64,000 nt of DNA from UBA4466 sp963925035. GTDB taxonomy: Bacteria > Bacteroidota > Bacteroidia > Flavobacteriales_D > Crocinitomicaceae. Position numbers and translations under genes: made by a program. This document shows, one piece after another, positions 51,967 to 60,467 of this stretch (position 1 is its first letter; each line of letters begins with the position of its first letter). Where the stretch lies: NCBI GenBank assembly GCA_963925035.1, contig CAWUSK010000017.1, positions 1-64,000 on the forward strand. The letters run 5' to 3'. Below the pieces are notes generated by a model. It had not been told where the DNA came from and searched no databases. It saw only the letters and a list, made by a program, of their open reading frames with translations.

Positions 51967-52674
51967 ATGAATAAACTCATACATATCGCATTTGTACTGT
52001 TGTGCTTTTCTGCTTTTGGACAGGATTGGCGTGATTCGTTGACTGTCGCTAGAGAAGCCTACAAAAAGGCTGATTATTCTAAAGCGTTGAAGTATTATGA
52101 GTCTGCTCAAAAGAAGGCTCCAGATAATATTGACTTGTCGGATGAAATGGCTCAATCTGCTTATAAGGCAAGAGAATTTGAAAAGGCAGAGAAAATCTAT
52201 CAGCAAAGTGGAAATTCTAAAAAATCTGCGATAAACAAAGCGGATAATTACCACAACTTGGGTAATTCGCGAATGAAGAGTAAAAATTACCAAGGAGCCA
52301 TTGATGCTTACAAAGAGTCGTTGCACTTGAATCCTTATGACAATAATACCCGTTACAATTTATCGGAAGCAATTCGTCAATTGAAAAACGAACAAAAAAA
52401 GCAACAGAATCAAGAGCAAAATCAGGACAAGCAGAATAAAGACAAGAAAAACGAAGAAAATAAACCGCAACAAGGTCAGCCCAAACAAAACAAGCAGCAA
52501 GGGAAACCAAAAGAAGGTGAAGGAGACTCCAAAGAAAACGGAAAGGGACAACTTCCAAATAAAACAGTTGATAGAATGTTGGACAAATTAATGAAAGACG
52601 AAGCTGAAACTAAGCGAAAAATAAACGCTACTAACGGAAAAAACCAGACACCAAAATCTGGAAAAGATTGGTGA
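51967..52674 (+). CDS. batC: BatC, TPR protein
   Basis: A 235-residue protein with a signal peptide (VLLCFSAFGQ) and about three TPRs (ADYSKALKYYESAQKKAPDN, REFEKAEKIYQQSGN, YQGAIDAYKESLHLNPYDN). From about residue 140 it becomes highly charged and rich in Gln, Lys, Asn and Glu (QNQEQNQDKQNKDKK-like). TPRs likely bind other Bat proteins in the periplasm. ATG 51967 starts the signal peptide. Confidence 0.9.
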   Translation: MNKLIHIAFVLLCFSAFGQDWRDSLTVAREAYKKADYSKALKYYESAQKKAPDNIDLSDEMAQSAYKAREFEKAEKIYQQSGNSKKSAINKADNYHNLGNSRMKSKNYQGAIDAYKESLHLNPYDNNTRYNLSEAIRQLKNEQKKQQNQEQNQDKQNKDKKNEENKPQQGQPKQNKQQGKPKEGEGDSKENGKGQLPNKTVDRMLDKLMKDEAETKRKINATNGKNQTPKSGKDW

Positions 52675-52678
52675 AACA

Positions 52679-54385
52679 ATGAAACAATTTCTCTCCATAT
52701 ATCTTGTTTTACTTTCAATTATCACTTGGGGCCAACCTCCTAGTGTGCAATTGAGTGTAGAACCTAAATCTGCAGATGTTGGTGAAATCATTACTATAAC
52801 TGTGCGCTCCAATATTCAAGGGGAAGTTGAAGTTGACAATTTACCGAGCTCCTTCGTTCACGGCTATGATGTTATGAATGGAATGGAACAAGAAATGGAT
52901 TACAATACAGGTGAAATCATTACTTACTATTACCTCTCTCAAACAGGTGCTTTTGGTAAAGCTGGGAAATATTCAATTGGCCCTGCTTTTGTCAAAAAAG
53001 GAAATAAAACATACGCGTCTAAAAAAGTAACAATTCATATTGGAGACAGAACACAAATGAGTTCTGGAACCGTAACGAGCGACCAACTAAAAGATCCAGC
53101 TTTCGGCGTTATTCAAACAAGTAAATCTTTTATTTACGAAGGTGAACCAATATTAGTTTCCGCGAAAGTATATGCAAATTTCAATCCTTCACATTTAGAT
53201 GGTTATCGCGCTTATGAAGTCAATGGAGCCATCGATAAAAATGCAGTTGGCAATCCAAGTAGAATTGTGGTAGAACCAGAACGCTTCAGAAATAAGCAAA
53301 TGTATTCGTTTGAATACGACAAGAATATCATTTTTCCAACAGGAACAGGAACTGTCAAAATCACTCCTTACACGATGAATTTGTACAAAGGACATAAGTC
53401 TTTTACGTTTACATCAAACCATAAAACAATTACCATTAAGCCCCTTCCAGCAAATCCGCCAAAAGATTTTATCGGCGGTGTTGGAGATTTTAGTGTATCA
53501 AGAACCGTTGACGCAAAAGAGGTGAAGCAAGGAGATGTTTTTAAGTTAGTTATTACAATTTCTGGGACTGGAAACATTCAAAACATAATTGAACCAACGC
53601 CAAAATTACCTCAAGGATTTATCGTTTATGGAGATCCTATTATTTCAGAAAACTTCTCTTATTGTTCGCACGGGGCAGAAGGCAAAATGGTGTTCGAATA
53701 CAACATTCAGGCAAATGTTGCTGGAGAAGTTAAAATTCCTGCAACGAGCATTTCGTATTTTGAATTAAATACAGAAAATTACGTTACAACGAAAACAGGA
53801 ACAACAACATTGAATATTATTGAAGATAAAAATTACAATGTTAACAGTGAAACCCCACAATCAAAATCAAGCAATTCGGAGACTAATGTTCTAAGTGATT
53901 TACGTCCTTCTAAAATAGTAGTGAAAAATAATACGTTTTATGGGACAGGAGTATTTTGGACGACGATAACTTCACCTTTTCTATTTGCATTTCTATTCAT
54001 CTTCTTTACTAAACGAAAAGAAGAAAATGCAACAACGACGCAATTCAAACAAGAAATCAAGAAAAAGGAAAACGCGTTGAATGAACAATTGGTTCAGTTG
54101 AAGATATTGGTCAATTCAGATCAGGACTTACAATTCTTTACTTCAATTGAAACCTCTTTGAAAATAGCATTTGAAATTGACATGAAATTGTCGGAAGATC
54201 GATTGATTAACAAACAGGAAATCTATTCGCACATGGATGAAAAGTATTCTTCTGAATTTAAAACTCAAGTAACTTCGCTCTTCAATGAATGTGAACAATT
54301 TCAATATGGATTTGGCGCAAAAGCACACAACAAAGAACACTATTTGTCCCAATTAAATAACATTGTGCAACAATTAAAAGTATGA
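52679..54385 (+). CDS. batD: BatD, oxygen-tolerance protein
   Basis: A 568-residue protein with a signal peptide (LSIITWGQ). The large extracytoplasmic beta region has VQLSVEPKSADVGEIITITV at its start and PPKDFIGGVGDFSVSRTVDAKEVKQGDVF in the middle, the BatD hallmark. A helix near residue 425 (FWTTITSPFLFAFLFIFFT) is followed by a cytosolic helical end. It closes the Bat operon together with BatE; the two genes overlap as ATGA. Confidence 0.9.
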   Translation: MKQFLSIYLVLLSIITWGQPPSVQLSVEPKSADVGEIITITVRSNIQGEVEVDNLPSSFVHGYDVMNGMEQEMDYNTGEIITYYYLSQTGAFGKAGKYSIGPAFVKKGNKTYASKKVTIHIGDRTQMSSGTVTSDQLKDPAFGVIQTSKSFIYEGEPILVSAKVYANFNPSHLDGYRAYEVNGAIDKNAVGNPSRIVVEPERFRNKQMYSFEYDKNIIFPTGTGTVKITPYTMNLYKGHKSFTFTSNHKTITIKPLPANPPKDFIGGVGDFSVSRTVDAKEVKQGDVFKLVITISGTGNIQNIIEPTPKLPQGFIVYGDPIISENFSYCSHGAEGKMVFEYNIQANVAGEVKIPATSISYFELNTENYVTTKTGTTTLNIIEDKNYNVNSETPQSKSSNSETNVLSDLRPSKIVVKNNTFYGTGVFWTTITSPFLFAFLFIFFTKRKEENATTTQFKQEIKKKENALNEQLVQLKILVNSDQDLQFFTSIETSLKIAFEIDMKLSEDRLINKQEIYSHMDEKYSSEFKTQVTSLFNECEQFQYGFGAKAHNKEHYLSQLNNIVQQLKV

Positions 54386-55128
54386 GTTGGAAATTGACAT
54401 ATCTCCTATCTCCACTTTTTTTGTTGGTTGTATTGTTCCATACGAATGCACAAAACAATTTCAAAAAGGGTGTTGCCGCATACCATCAAAAAGACTACAG
54501 TTTAGCTGTATCCGAATTTCAAAAAGTACTTACTACAGATGAAAATAATGTTTCGGCATGGTACAATCTCGGCTTATCAAATATTGGTAAAAAAGCATAC
54601 GGCGAGGCCATTTTAAATTTTGAAAAAGTATTGAAACATATGCCAAACGACAGTGAATCAGAAGCTAAAATAGAATACTGCTTTGGCGAATTACATCCAG
54701 AAACTGAATGGACACCACTTTTGAATTCTATCCAATCCAGTTTATATAGTTTACCAAGCAACACATGGGCATTTATTTGCGTTGCTTTGAGCTTTTTATG
54801 TGCACTCGGAATTGTGCTTTATGTTCGACAAAAAAAACGTTCATTGAAAGTCGCTTTTCTATTTATGAACCTCTTTTTCCTAGGTGGCTTTATTGCTTCA
54901 ATTGTGATCTGTATTAATGTGAATAATTACGCGACGAACAGTTCATATGCCGTTGTGACCTTAAAGTCTATCCCAACATTTATTGAAAATTCTCCTTCGC
55001 CAAAAACAACCATTGCAGAAGGAATTCGCGTTGAAGTTATTGAAAAAATGGATGACGATTTCGTGGAAGTAAGAACACTGACGAGAGAAGTTCATGTTGT
55101 GCGCTCGAAAGAACTAAGTTTCATTTAA
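54382..55128 (+). CDS. batE: BatE, TPR and SH3-like protein
   Basis: A 248-residue protein. Signal peptide at 1-23, two TPRs (FKKGVAAYHQKDYSLAVSEFQ; AWYNLGLSNIGKKAYGEAILNFEK), two helices (about 130-150 and 155-177) and an SH3-like C-terminal domain with YAVVTLKSIPTFIENSPS and MDDDFVEVRTLTREV. The final gene of the eight-gene moxR-Bat unit. The last 37 bp before rlmN hold only a promoter box. Confidence 0.87.
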   Translation: MSWKLTYLLSPLFLLVVLFHTNAQNNFKKGVAAYHQKDYSLAVSEFQKVLTTDENNVSAWYNLGLSNIGKKAYGEAILNFEKVLKHMPNDSESEAKIEYCFGELHPETEWTPLLNSIQSSLYSLPSNTWAFICVALSFLCALGIVLYVRQKKRSLKVAFLFMNLFFLGGFIASIVICINVNNYATNSSYAVVTLKSIPTFIENSPSPKTTIAEGIRVEVIEKMDDDFVEVRTLTREVHVVRSKELSFI

Positions 55129-55150
55129 CCACATATCAAATAGATTCCCT

Positions 55151-55158
55151 TACCTTTG
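55151..55158 (+). promoter_or_regulatory. -7 box close before rlmN start
   Basis: TACCTTTG ends 7 bp before the ATG at 55166, so the leader would be only a few bases. No clear TTG lies at the expected distance; the region is the end of batE. Confidence 0.42.
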
Positions 55159-55165
55159 CAATTCA

Positions 55166-56239
55166 ATGAGCTCAAAAACAAATATTCGTGCACTTACCAT
55201 CAACGAAATTAAATCCAATTTAGAGGCAATTGGGGAGAAGTCATTTCGCGGTAAACAAATATTTGGATGGTTGTGGCAAAAAGATGCTTCCTCGTTTGAA
55301 GACATGACGAATTTATCCAAAGAATTGCGAGACAAATTGAATGAAACGTTTTACATCGACCACATTGCACTAAAAGATCAACAAATCAGTAGTGATAAGA
55401 CCATAAAATGTGCATTCAGCATCGATGATGGAAAAATAATTGAAGGTGTACTTATTCCTACAAACTCTCGAACAACAGCATGTATTTCATCTCAAGTTGG
55501 ATGCAGTTTAGCATGTAAATTTTGTGCAACAGGAAAATTGAAATTAATGCGAAACCTTTCGGCTGGTGAAATGGTTGACCAAGTAGTTTACTTGAAAAAT
55601 CAAGCGGAGAATAGATACAACACACCACTTAGTAATATTGTATATATGGGAATGGGAGAACCATTACTAAATTACAACAATATGCTGCGCTCAACTGAAC
55701 TTATTTGTTCTCCAGAAGGATTGGGAATGTCACCAAAACGAATTACTGTTTCGACAGCTGGTATTGCAAAAATGATTCGAAGACTCGGTGATGATGAAGT
55801 GAAATTCAATCTTGCGGTCTCACTTCATGCCGCAAATGATAAAAAGCGGAGTGAAATTATGGAGATCAATGATTCTAATAATTTAGAAACCTTGGCAGAT
55901 GCTTTGACTTATTTTCATTCTAAAACCGGAACTCGTGTTACCTTTGAGTATATCATTTTTAAAAACTTCAATGATGAGTTAGAAGACGCAGAAGAATTAG
56001 TAACGTTCTCACGATGCGTTCCGTGCAAAGTGAACATCATCGAATACAATCCAATTGACGATGCGGATTTTGAACAGGCAGACAGAGAAAAAGTAGATGC
56101 TTTTGCTGCATACCTGGAACGAAAAGGGTTGGTTGTAAATATCCGAAGAAGCCGTGGAAAGGACATTGATGCCGCTTGTGGACAATTAGCGAACAAAAAC
56201 AAAGCGATTTTAAAGTCGGATCGAATGTTGAAAAACTAA
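55166..56239 (+). CDS. rlmN: 23S rRNA (adenine2503-C2)-methyltransferase
   Basis: A 357-residue radical-SAM enzyme. The 4Fe-4S motif is GCSLACKFCATG (about residue 113; C-x3-C-x2-C), and YMGMGEPLLNY is near residue 155. The second catalytic Cys is in DIDAACGQL (about residue 342). It methylates A2503 of 23S rRNA and A37 of some tRNAs. It lies alone after the Bat operon. Confidence 0.95.
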   Translation: MSSKTNIRALTINEIKSNLEAIGEKSFRGKQIFGWLWQKDASSFEDMTNLSKELRDKLNETFYIDHIALKDQQISSDKTIKCAFSIDDGKIIEGVLIPTNSRTTACISSQVGCSLACKFCATGKLKLMRNLSAGEMVDQVVYLKNQAENRYNTPLSNIVYMGMGEPLLNYNNMLRSTELICSPEGLGMSPKRITVSTAGIAKMIRRLGDDEVKFNLAVSLHAANDKKRSEIMEINDSNNLETLADALTYFHSKTGTRVTFEYIIFKNFNDELEDAEELVTFSRCVPCKVNIIEYNPIDDADFEQADREKVDAFAAYLERKGLVVNIRRSRGKDIDAACGQLANKNKAILKSDRMLKN

Positions 56240-56284
56240 AGGTCTTCTAGCTGCTATAACATTGCATGTTTTTTTTGGTATTAC

Positions 56285-56309
56285 AAGGATAAGTTATAAC
56301 TTTATCCTT
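56285..56309. other. Hairpin in the gap after rlmN
   Basis: AAGGATAA at 56285-56292 pairs with TTATCCTT at 56302-56309. It is followed by an AT run (TATATATAT), not a pure T run, so it is a weak terminator at best. It lies 45 bp after rlmN. Confidence 0.4.
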
Positions 56310-56395
56310 ATATATATATTTAAAATAAACGACGATACAACCAATTTATAAATTGCACCGTCTTAGCTCTAAATTGAATATAACAACAACTTATT

Positions 56396-56848
56396 ATGAA
56401 ATTGAAATCTTTAAAAATAATTGGGCTTTTTACTACAATGCTATTCGTTAGTTTGAAAGTCTCTGCGCAAACTTACTCAAAGTCGGAATTGACATCTGAA
56501 TGGCAAATAATAGCTCAAGAAGATGGTGTTGAAATTTACACTAAGGAAGTACATTGCGACCTAAATAAAAATGGGAAACCTGTTATATTCTCAATGCTCA
56601 AAGTGTTAAATACCACAGAATCAAAAAAATCAATCACATACAATTATATCCATCAATATGATCAAGGGTGTGACGGATGCGATGAAAATCCAGAACGTAT
56701 TTTTACGATAGAACTTGAGGCTAACTCAAACATTGAAGAAGATTGTGCAATTAAATACGCCGGACTTGCACTATCAATGTACAATCCAAATCTTACAAGT
56801 TCATGGAAATTTGAATCTGTTTCTGTTAAAATTCTTTCGATAAAATAA
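56396..56848 (+). CDS. Exported hypothetical protein with Cys pair motif
   Basis: A 150-residue protein with a signal peptide (cleavage near KVSAQ/T). The mature part opens SELTSEWQIIAQEDGVEIYTKEV and ends WKFESVSVKIL, both beta-like. The motif GCDGCDENPERIFTIEL holds a C-x2-C, and further Cys are at VHCD and EDCAIK. I recognise no family. It lies 12 bp before the large gliding-type gene, so the two may be one unit and it may be a partner or processing factor. Confidence 0.65.
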   Translation: MKLKSLKIIGLFTTMLFVSLKVSAQTYSKSELTSEWQIIAQEDGVEIYTKEVHCDLNKNGKPVIFSMLKVLNTTESKKSITYNYIHQYDQGCDGCDENPERIFTIELEANSNIEEDCAIKYAGLALSMYNPNLTSSWKFESVSVKILSIK

Positions 56849-56860
56849 AAACATTAAACT

Positions 56861-58876
56861 ATGAAAAATTTAATACTTATATTTTTTGCCTTCGCCTTCT
56901 ATTTTAACTCTAACGCACAAGTTTTTTGCAGCGTGAGTGTCTCGCCAATGGATACAACAATTTGTTTAGGTGACTCTGTGCAAGTAACCGCTGTGGGTAA
57001 CTTGATAACGAACAGTGGGCAACAATTTAGTTTTAATGGTGGAGCTTTACCTCCTGGTTGGTCAACAACTGGCGGTGGAGCTTATGCCTCTCCATGTGAA
57101 CCAAGTTTAGATGGTACTTCTTACTATTGGGCATCGACTGCTGGATCAACTCCTCAAATTGCAACTGCAGCATTTGATGTGACGTGCGGTGGTAGCTTAA
57201 TGTTCGATATGGATTACGCCATTCAAGGCGGTGCAAGTCCGTGCGAAGGAATGGAAGTTTGGGATGAAGGAGTTGAATTACAATATTCTGTAAGCGGAGG
57301 GCCTTGGACACCAATTATTTATTATGCACCAGATGGAAATTCTTGGCCGTCAAAAGCGGCTATGCTGGCTTCTGGAACATGGCTTGGAGTTAATGCTCCT
57401 TTTAGCACAACTACATATGTTGGTGCTGGTGTGACGAATGCTTATACTTCTTGGTCCAGTTATGTAGTTACAATTCCTCCAGGAGCAATGACTGCAAGCA
57501 CTGCCTTCAGATGGATTCAAACGGCTTCTTCTAGTGCTGTAAATGACAACTGGGGATTAGACAACATTATTATAAACTCATCGGGAGTACCTTGTGGTAA
57601 CAATTCAGTAATCAATTGGTCTAATGGTTTAATGGACATTAATCAATATTACTTAACTCCAAATGGAGACAGTACATTTATTGCTCTAGTTTATGACACA
57701 ATGGGTAACTTCCAATGCCAATCTCAACCAATAACGATCAACATCCATCCTGATGTTATGATTTATACATTGCCAGACACAGTTTACTCATACTGCAGAA
57801 CAACAAGTCCTTCAGCGCAAGTCACTAATTTCGGTGGAACTTTTGGTCCTTGGGGATTGAATTGGACAGATATTCCAAGCACTAATAACCCTGTAAGTTT
57901 TCCAATTAGCGGTGTTGAACAAGAGACCTTAATTTATCATGTGGACATTACCGATGGTTGTAATTATATAAGGCAGGATTCCCTAGTTGTAATAGTGAAT
58001 CAAACATTAGCAATAGATACAATGTATACATATCCATCAAGTGCTTGTGAGCCTGACGGGGCAGTATCCGGTGTAGCAATCGGTTTAACAATGTCTTCAG
58101 GGCAACCTTTTTATAATTGGACCGGACCAGGAACTAATCCTGGACCATACAGCGTAGATGCCTCTGTATTGGAAGATATTCCTTCAGGTTGGTATTATTT
58201 TACAGTAACCGACGATGTTTGTACGGTAACAGATAGCGCCTTTGTTGAGCCAATCGATCCGCCAATGGCGCAATTTACATCGACACCAGTAAGTGGCTGT
58301 ATCCCTTTGAATGTAAACTTTGAGAACTTAAGTCAAAATACAAACAATTACTATTGGGATTTTGGAAACGGGCAAACAGCAACTGTTGGTAACACGAATG
58401 ACCAAAATCAAACGTATAATTTTAGCTCATCTGTAATGTTAATTGCTTATCAAAGTCCAACATGCGCCGATACAGCGTATGCTTCAATATCTGTAGTAAC
58501 ATGCGGATGCACCGACCCTACAGCTGTAAATTATGATGTAAATGCTATATTGGATGATGGTAATTGCCAATATCCTGACCCCATTGTAGTCGTTCCAAAC
58601 GTGTTTACTCCTAATGGCGATTTAAGCAATAATTTATTTGAACTTCAATTAGAAAACACAGTTAAATTGCAATTGACAATTACAAACCGTTGGGGTAATG
58701 TAATGTATGCAGCTGATCAAGACTTAACTCAAGTGGCTTCAATTGTCGGCTGGGATGGAAAAACACTAGCTGGAAGAGATGCAGGAGAAGGAACATACTT
58801 CTACAATTATGTTGCAACAGGAATTGTTGGTCAAGTAGTAGAAGGTCATGGTTTCCTAGAATTAATTCGTGATTAA
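56861..58876 (+). CDS. Large T9SS-exported surface protein with PKD domain and gliding-motility C-terminal domain
   Basis: A 671-residue protein with a signal peptide (FYFNSNAQ). Residues about 45-240 look like a carbohydrate-binding or reelin-type region. A PKD-like domain lies near 475-545 (ENLSQNTNNYYWDFGNGQT). A short Cys unit (CGCTDPTAVNYDVNAILDDG) then precedes a CHU_C type B sorting domain at about 576-671 (VPNVFTPNGDLSNNLF, ITNRWGNVMY). It should be exported by T9SS to the surface. A terminator follows 25 bp after the stop. Confidence 0.85.
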   Translation: MKNLILIFFAFAFYFNSNAQVFCSVSVSPMDTTICLGDSVQVTAVGNLITNSGQQFSFNGGALPPGWSTTGGGAYASPCEPSLDGTSYYWASTAGSTPQIATAAFDVTCGGSLMFDMDYAIQGGASPCEGMEVWDEGVELQYSVSGGPWTPIIYYAPDGNSWPSKAAMLASGTWLGVNAPFSTTTYVGAGVTNAYTSWSSYVVTIPPGAMTASTAFRWIQTASSSAVNDNWGLDNIIINSSGVPCGNNSVINWSNGLMDINQYYLTPNGDSTFIALVYDTMGNFQCQSQPITINIHPDVMIYTLPDTVYSYCRTTSPSAQVTNFGGTFGPWGLNWTDIPSTNNPVSFPISGVEQETLIYHVDITDGCNYIRQDSLVVIVNQTLAIDTMYTYPSSACEPDGAVSGVAIGLTMSSGQPFYNWTGPGTNPGPYSVDASVLEDIPSGWYYFTVTDDVCTVTDSAFVEPIDPPMAQFTSTPVSGCIPLNVNFENLSQNTNNYYWDFGNGQTATVGNTNDQNQTYNFSSSVMLIAYQSPTCADTAYASISVVTCGCTDPTAVNYDVNAILDDGNCQYPDPIVVVPNVFTPNGDLSNNLFELQLENTVKLQLTITNRWGNVMYAADQDLTQVASIVGWDGKTLAGRDAGEGTYFYNYVATGIVGQVVEGHGFLELIRD

Positions 58877-58899
58877 AAATCAATTTTATTAAATATTCC

Positions 58900-58934
58900 A
58901 AAAACCGTCTGCTATGTATCAGACGGTTTTTTTT
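58900..58934 (+). terminator. Terminator of the second surface-protein unit
   Basis: AAAACCGTCTG pairs with CAGACGGTTTT around an 8-nt loop, followed by a run of T. Strong. Confidence 0.88.
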
Positions 58935-59003
58935 GCTATCGGTTTTTTAAAAAAAAATGAATTACGTTAAACATGTAAACTTTTACCGTTTGTTAGTATT
59001 TAT

Positions 59004-59036
59004 TTGAGGAATAAGATAGCTTAACTCTTATATTTG
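59004..59036 (+). promoter_or_regulatory. Promoter with -7 box 5 bp before the polyprenyl synthase ATG
   Basis: TTG at 59004-59006, 22 bp, then TATATTTG at 59029-59036; ATG at 59042. Predicts a leaderless or near-leaderless transcript. A second ATG directly follows at 59045. Confidence 0.55.
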
Positions 59037-59041
59037 TAGAT

Positions 59042-60013
59042 ATGATGTCCGTCAAAGAAATAATGGAACCTATTTCATCTGAAATGAGCGAATTTGAAGT
59101 TCGTTTTAGAGAGAACATGAAGTCCGAAGTCCCAATGCTCGATAAAGTAACGCACTACGTTATTCGACGTAAAGGGAAACAGATGCGGCCAATGTTTATT
59201 TTTCTTACAGCAAAAATGCTGGGCAACATCAACGACAAAACATACGAAGCTGCTACTTTAGTAGAATTGTTGCACACAGCAACGCTTGTTCACGACGATG
59301 TTGTGGATGATGCGAATGAGCGACGAGGATTCTTTTCAATCAATGCACTTTGGAAAAACAAAATTGCCGTATTAGTTGGCGACTATATGTTATCAAAGGT
59401 GCTTACACTTTCAATTGAAAAAAACAATGCCGATTTACTTGCAATTGTTGCGCGAACGGTGAAAGAAATGTCCGAAGGTGAATTGCTTCAAATTGAGAAA
59501 GCACGAAAATTGGACATTACAGAAGAGGTCTATTTTAACGTTATTAAAAAGAAAACTGCTTCACTAATTTCAACCTGTTGTGAAGGTGCAGCAATAAGTG
59601 TAAATCGATTAGATGTTTCAGAGAAAATGCGCCAGTTTGGTGAGAACATTGGAATTGCATTTCAAATCAAAGACGATATTTTCGACTACGGAACTCCAAA
59701 CAATATTGGGAAACCAACAGGACATGATATCCGTGAACGTAAAATGACATTGCCATTAATTCATGTGTTGAACACTGCGCCAGTCGAAGTGAGAAAAGCA
59801 TTGATTAACATCGTTAAGAATCACAACGAAAACCCAAAAAAAGTAAAAGAAGCTATTGATTTAGTTATTAAACACGGTGGAATTGATTACACACATAAAA
59901 AAATGCTTGAATACAAAGAAAAAGCATTGAACCTAATTACAGATGTTCCCGATTCAGAAGCGAAACAAGCTATTTTAGGCTTGGTGGAATACACTACAAC
60001 TAGAAAAAAATAA
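59042..60013 (+). CDS. Long-chain polyprenyl diphosphate synthase
   Basis: A 323-residue trans-prenyltransferase. LVHDDVVDDANERRG (first Asp-rich motif, about residue 83) and IKDDIFDYGTPNNIGK (second, about 213) are visible, as is GKQMRPMFIF near residue 39. The residue five before the first motif is small (Ala), which in this family permits long products, so a heptaprenyl- or octaprenyl-type chain for menaquinone is likely. The product length is inference. Confidence 0.9.
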   Translation: MMSVKEIMEPISSEMSEFEVRFRENMKSEVPMLDKVTHYVIRRKGKQMRPMFIFLTAKMLGNINDKTYEAATLVELLHTATLVHDDVVDDANERRGFFSINALWKNKIAVLVGDYMLSKVLTLSIEKNNADLLAIVARTVKEMSEGELLQIEKARKLDITEEVYFNVIKKKTASLISTCCEGAAISVNRLDVSEKMRQFGENIGIAFQIKDDIFDYGTPNNIGKPTGHDIRERKMTLPLIHVLNTAPVEVRKALINIVKNHNENPKKVKEAIDLVIKHGGIDYTHKKMLEYKEKALNLITDVPDSEAKQAILGLVEYTTTRKK

Positions 60014-60048
60014 TATAGAACGAACTTATATCTTTTGAACGATTTAAT

Positions 60049-60465
60049 ATGAAGACAAAAATCTTATTTATAACACTTATCACAATCTTAGTTTCATGTT
60101 CTGAACCAGAGAAAAAGGAAAATGAAAAAACTGAAGCCGTAATTCAAGAAGAGGATTTGATTGAAATTAAAAATGGTGTTTTCACAGAATACTATACTGG
60201 TAAAAAGGCAATCAAATTTCAAGGAAGACAAGATAAAGATGGACTTAGAGATGGCACTTGGTTGTTCTACTCTGAAGCTGGAGTTGAGTTATCAATGACC
60301 AATTACGAACACGGAGTAAAACAAGGTCATTCGATTGTAAAATATCCAACTGGAGCAATTCACTACATGGGTGAGTACAAGGACGATAAACCCGTAGGCA
60401 TATGGAAAACGTACGACAGTGCTGGTAAAGTCGCAAGTGTAAAAGATTACGATCAAGTGCAGTAA
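60049..60465 (+). CDS. MORN-repeat lipoprotein (YwqK-like)
   Basis: A 138-residue lipoprotein with lipobox TILVSCSE (Cys near 17). Three MORN_2-type repeats follow: GVFTEYYTGKKAIKFQGRQ, GTWLFYSEAGVELSMTNYEHG and GHSIVKYPTGAIHYMGEYKDDKP, then GIWKTYDSAGKV. Such proteins are common in Bacteroidota and of unclear role. dnaG begins 2 bp after the stop. Confidence 0.82.
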   Translation: MKTKILFITLITILVSCSEPEKKENEKTEAVIQEEDLIEIKNGVFTEYYTGKKAIKFQGRQDKDGLRDGTWLFYSEAGVELSMTNYEHGVKQGHSIVKYPTGAIHYMGEYKDDKPVGIWKTYDSAGKVASVKDYDQVQ

Positions 60466-60467
60466 AA

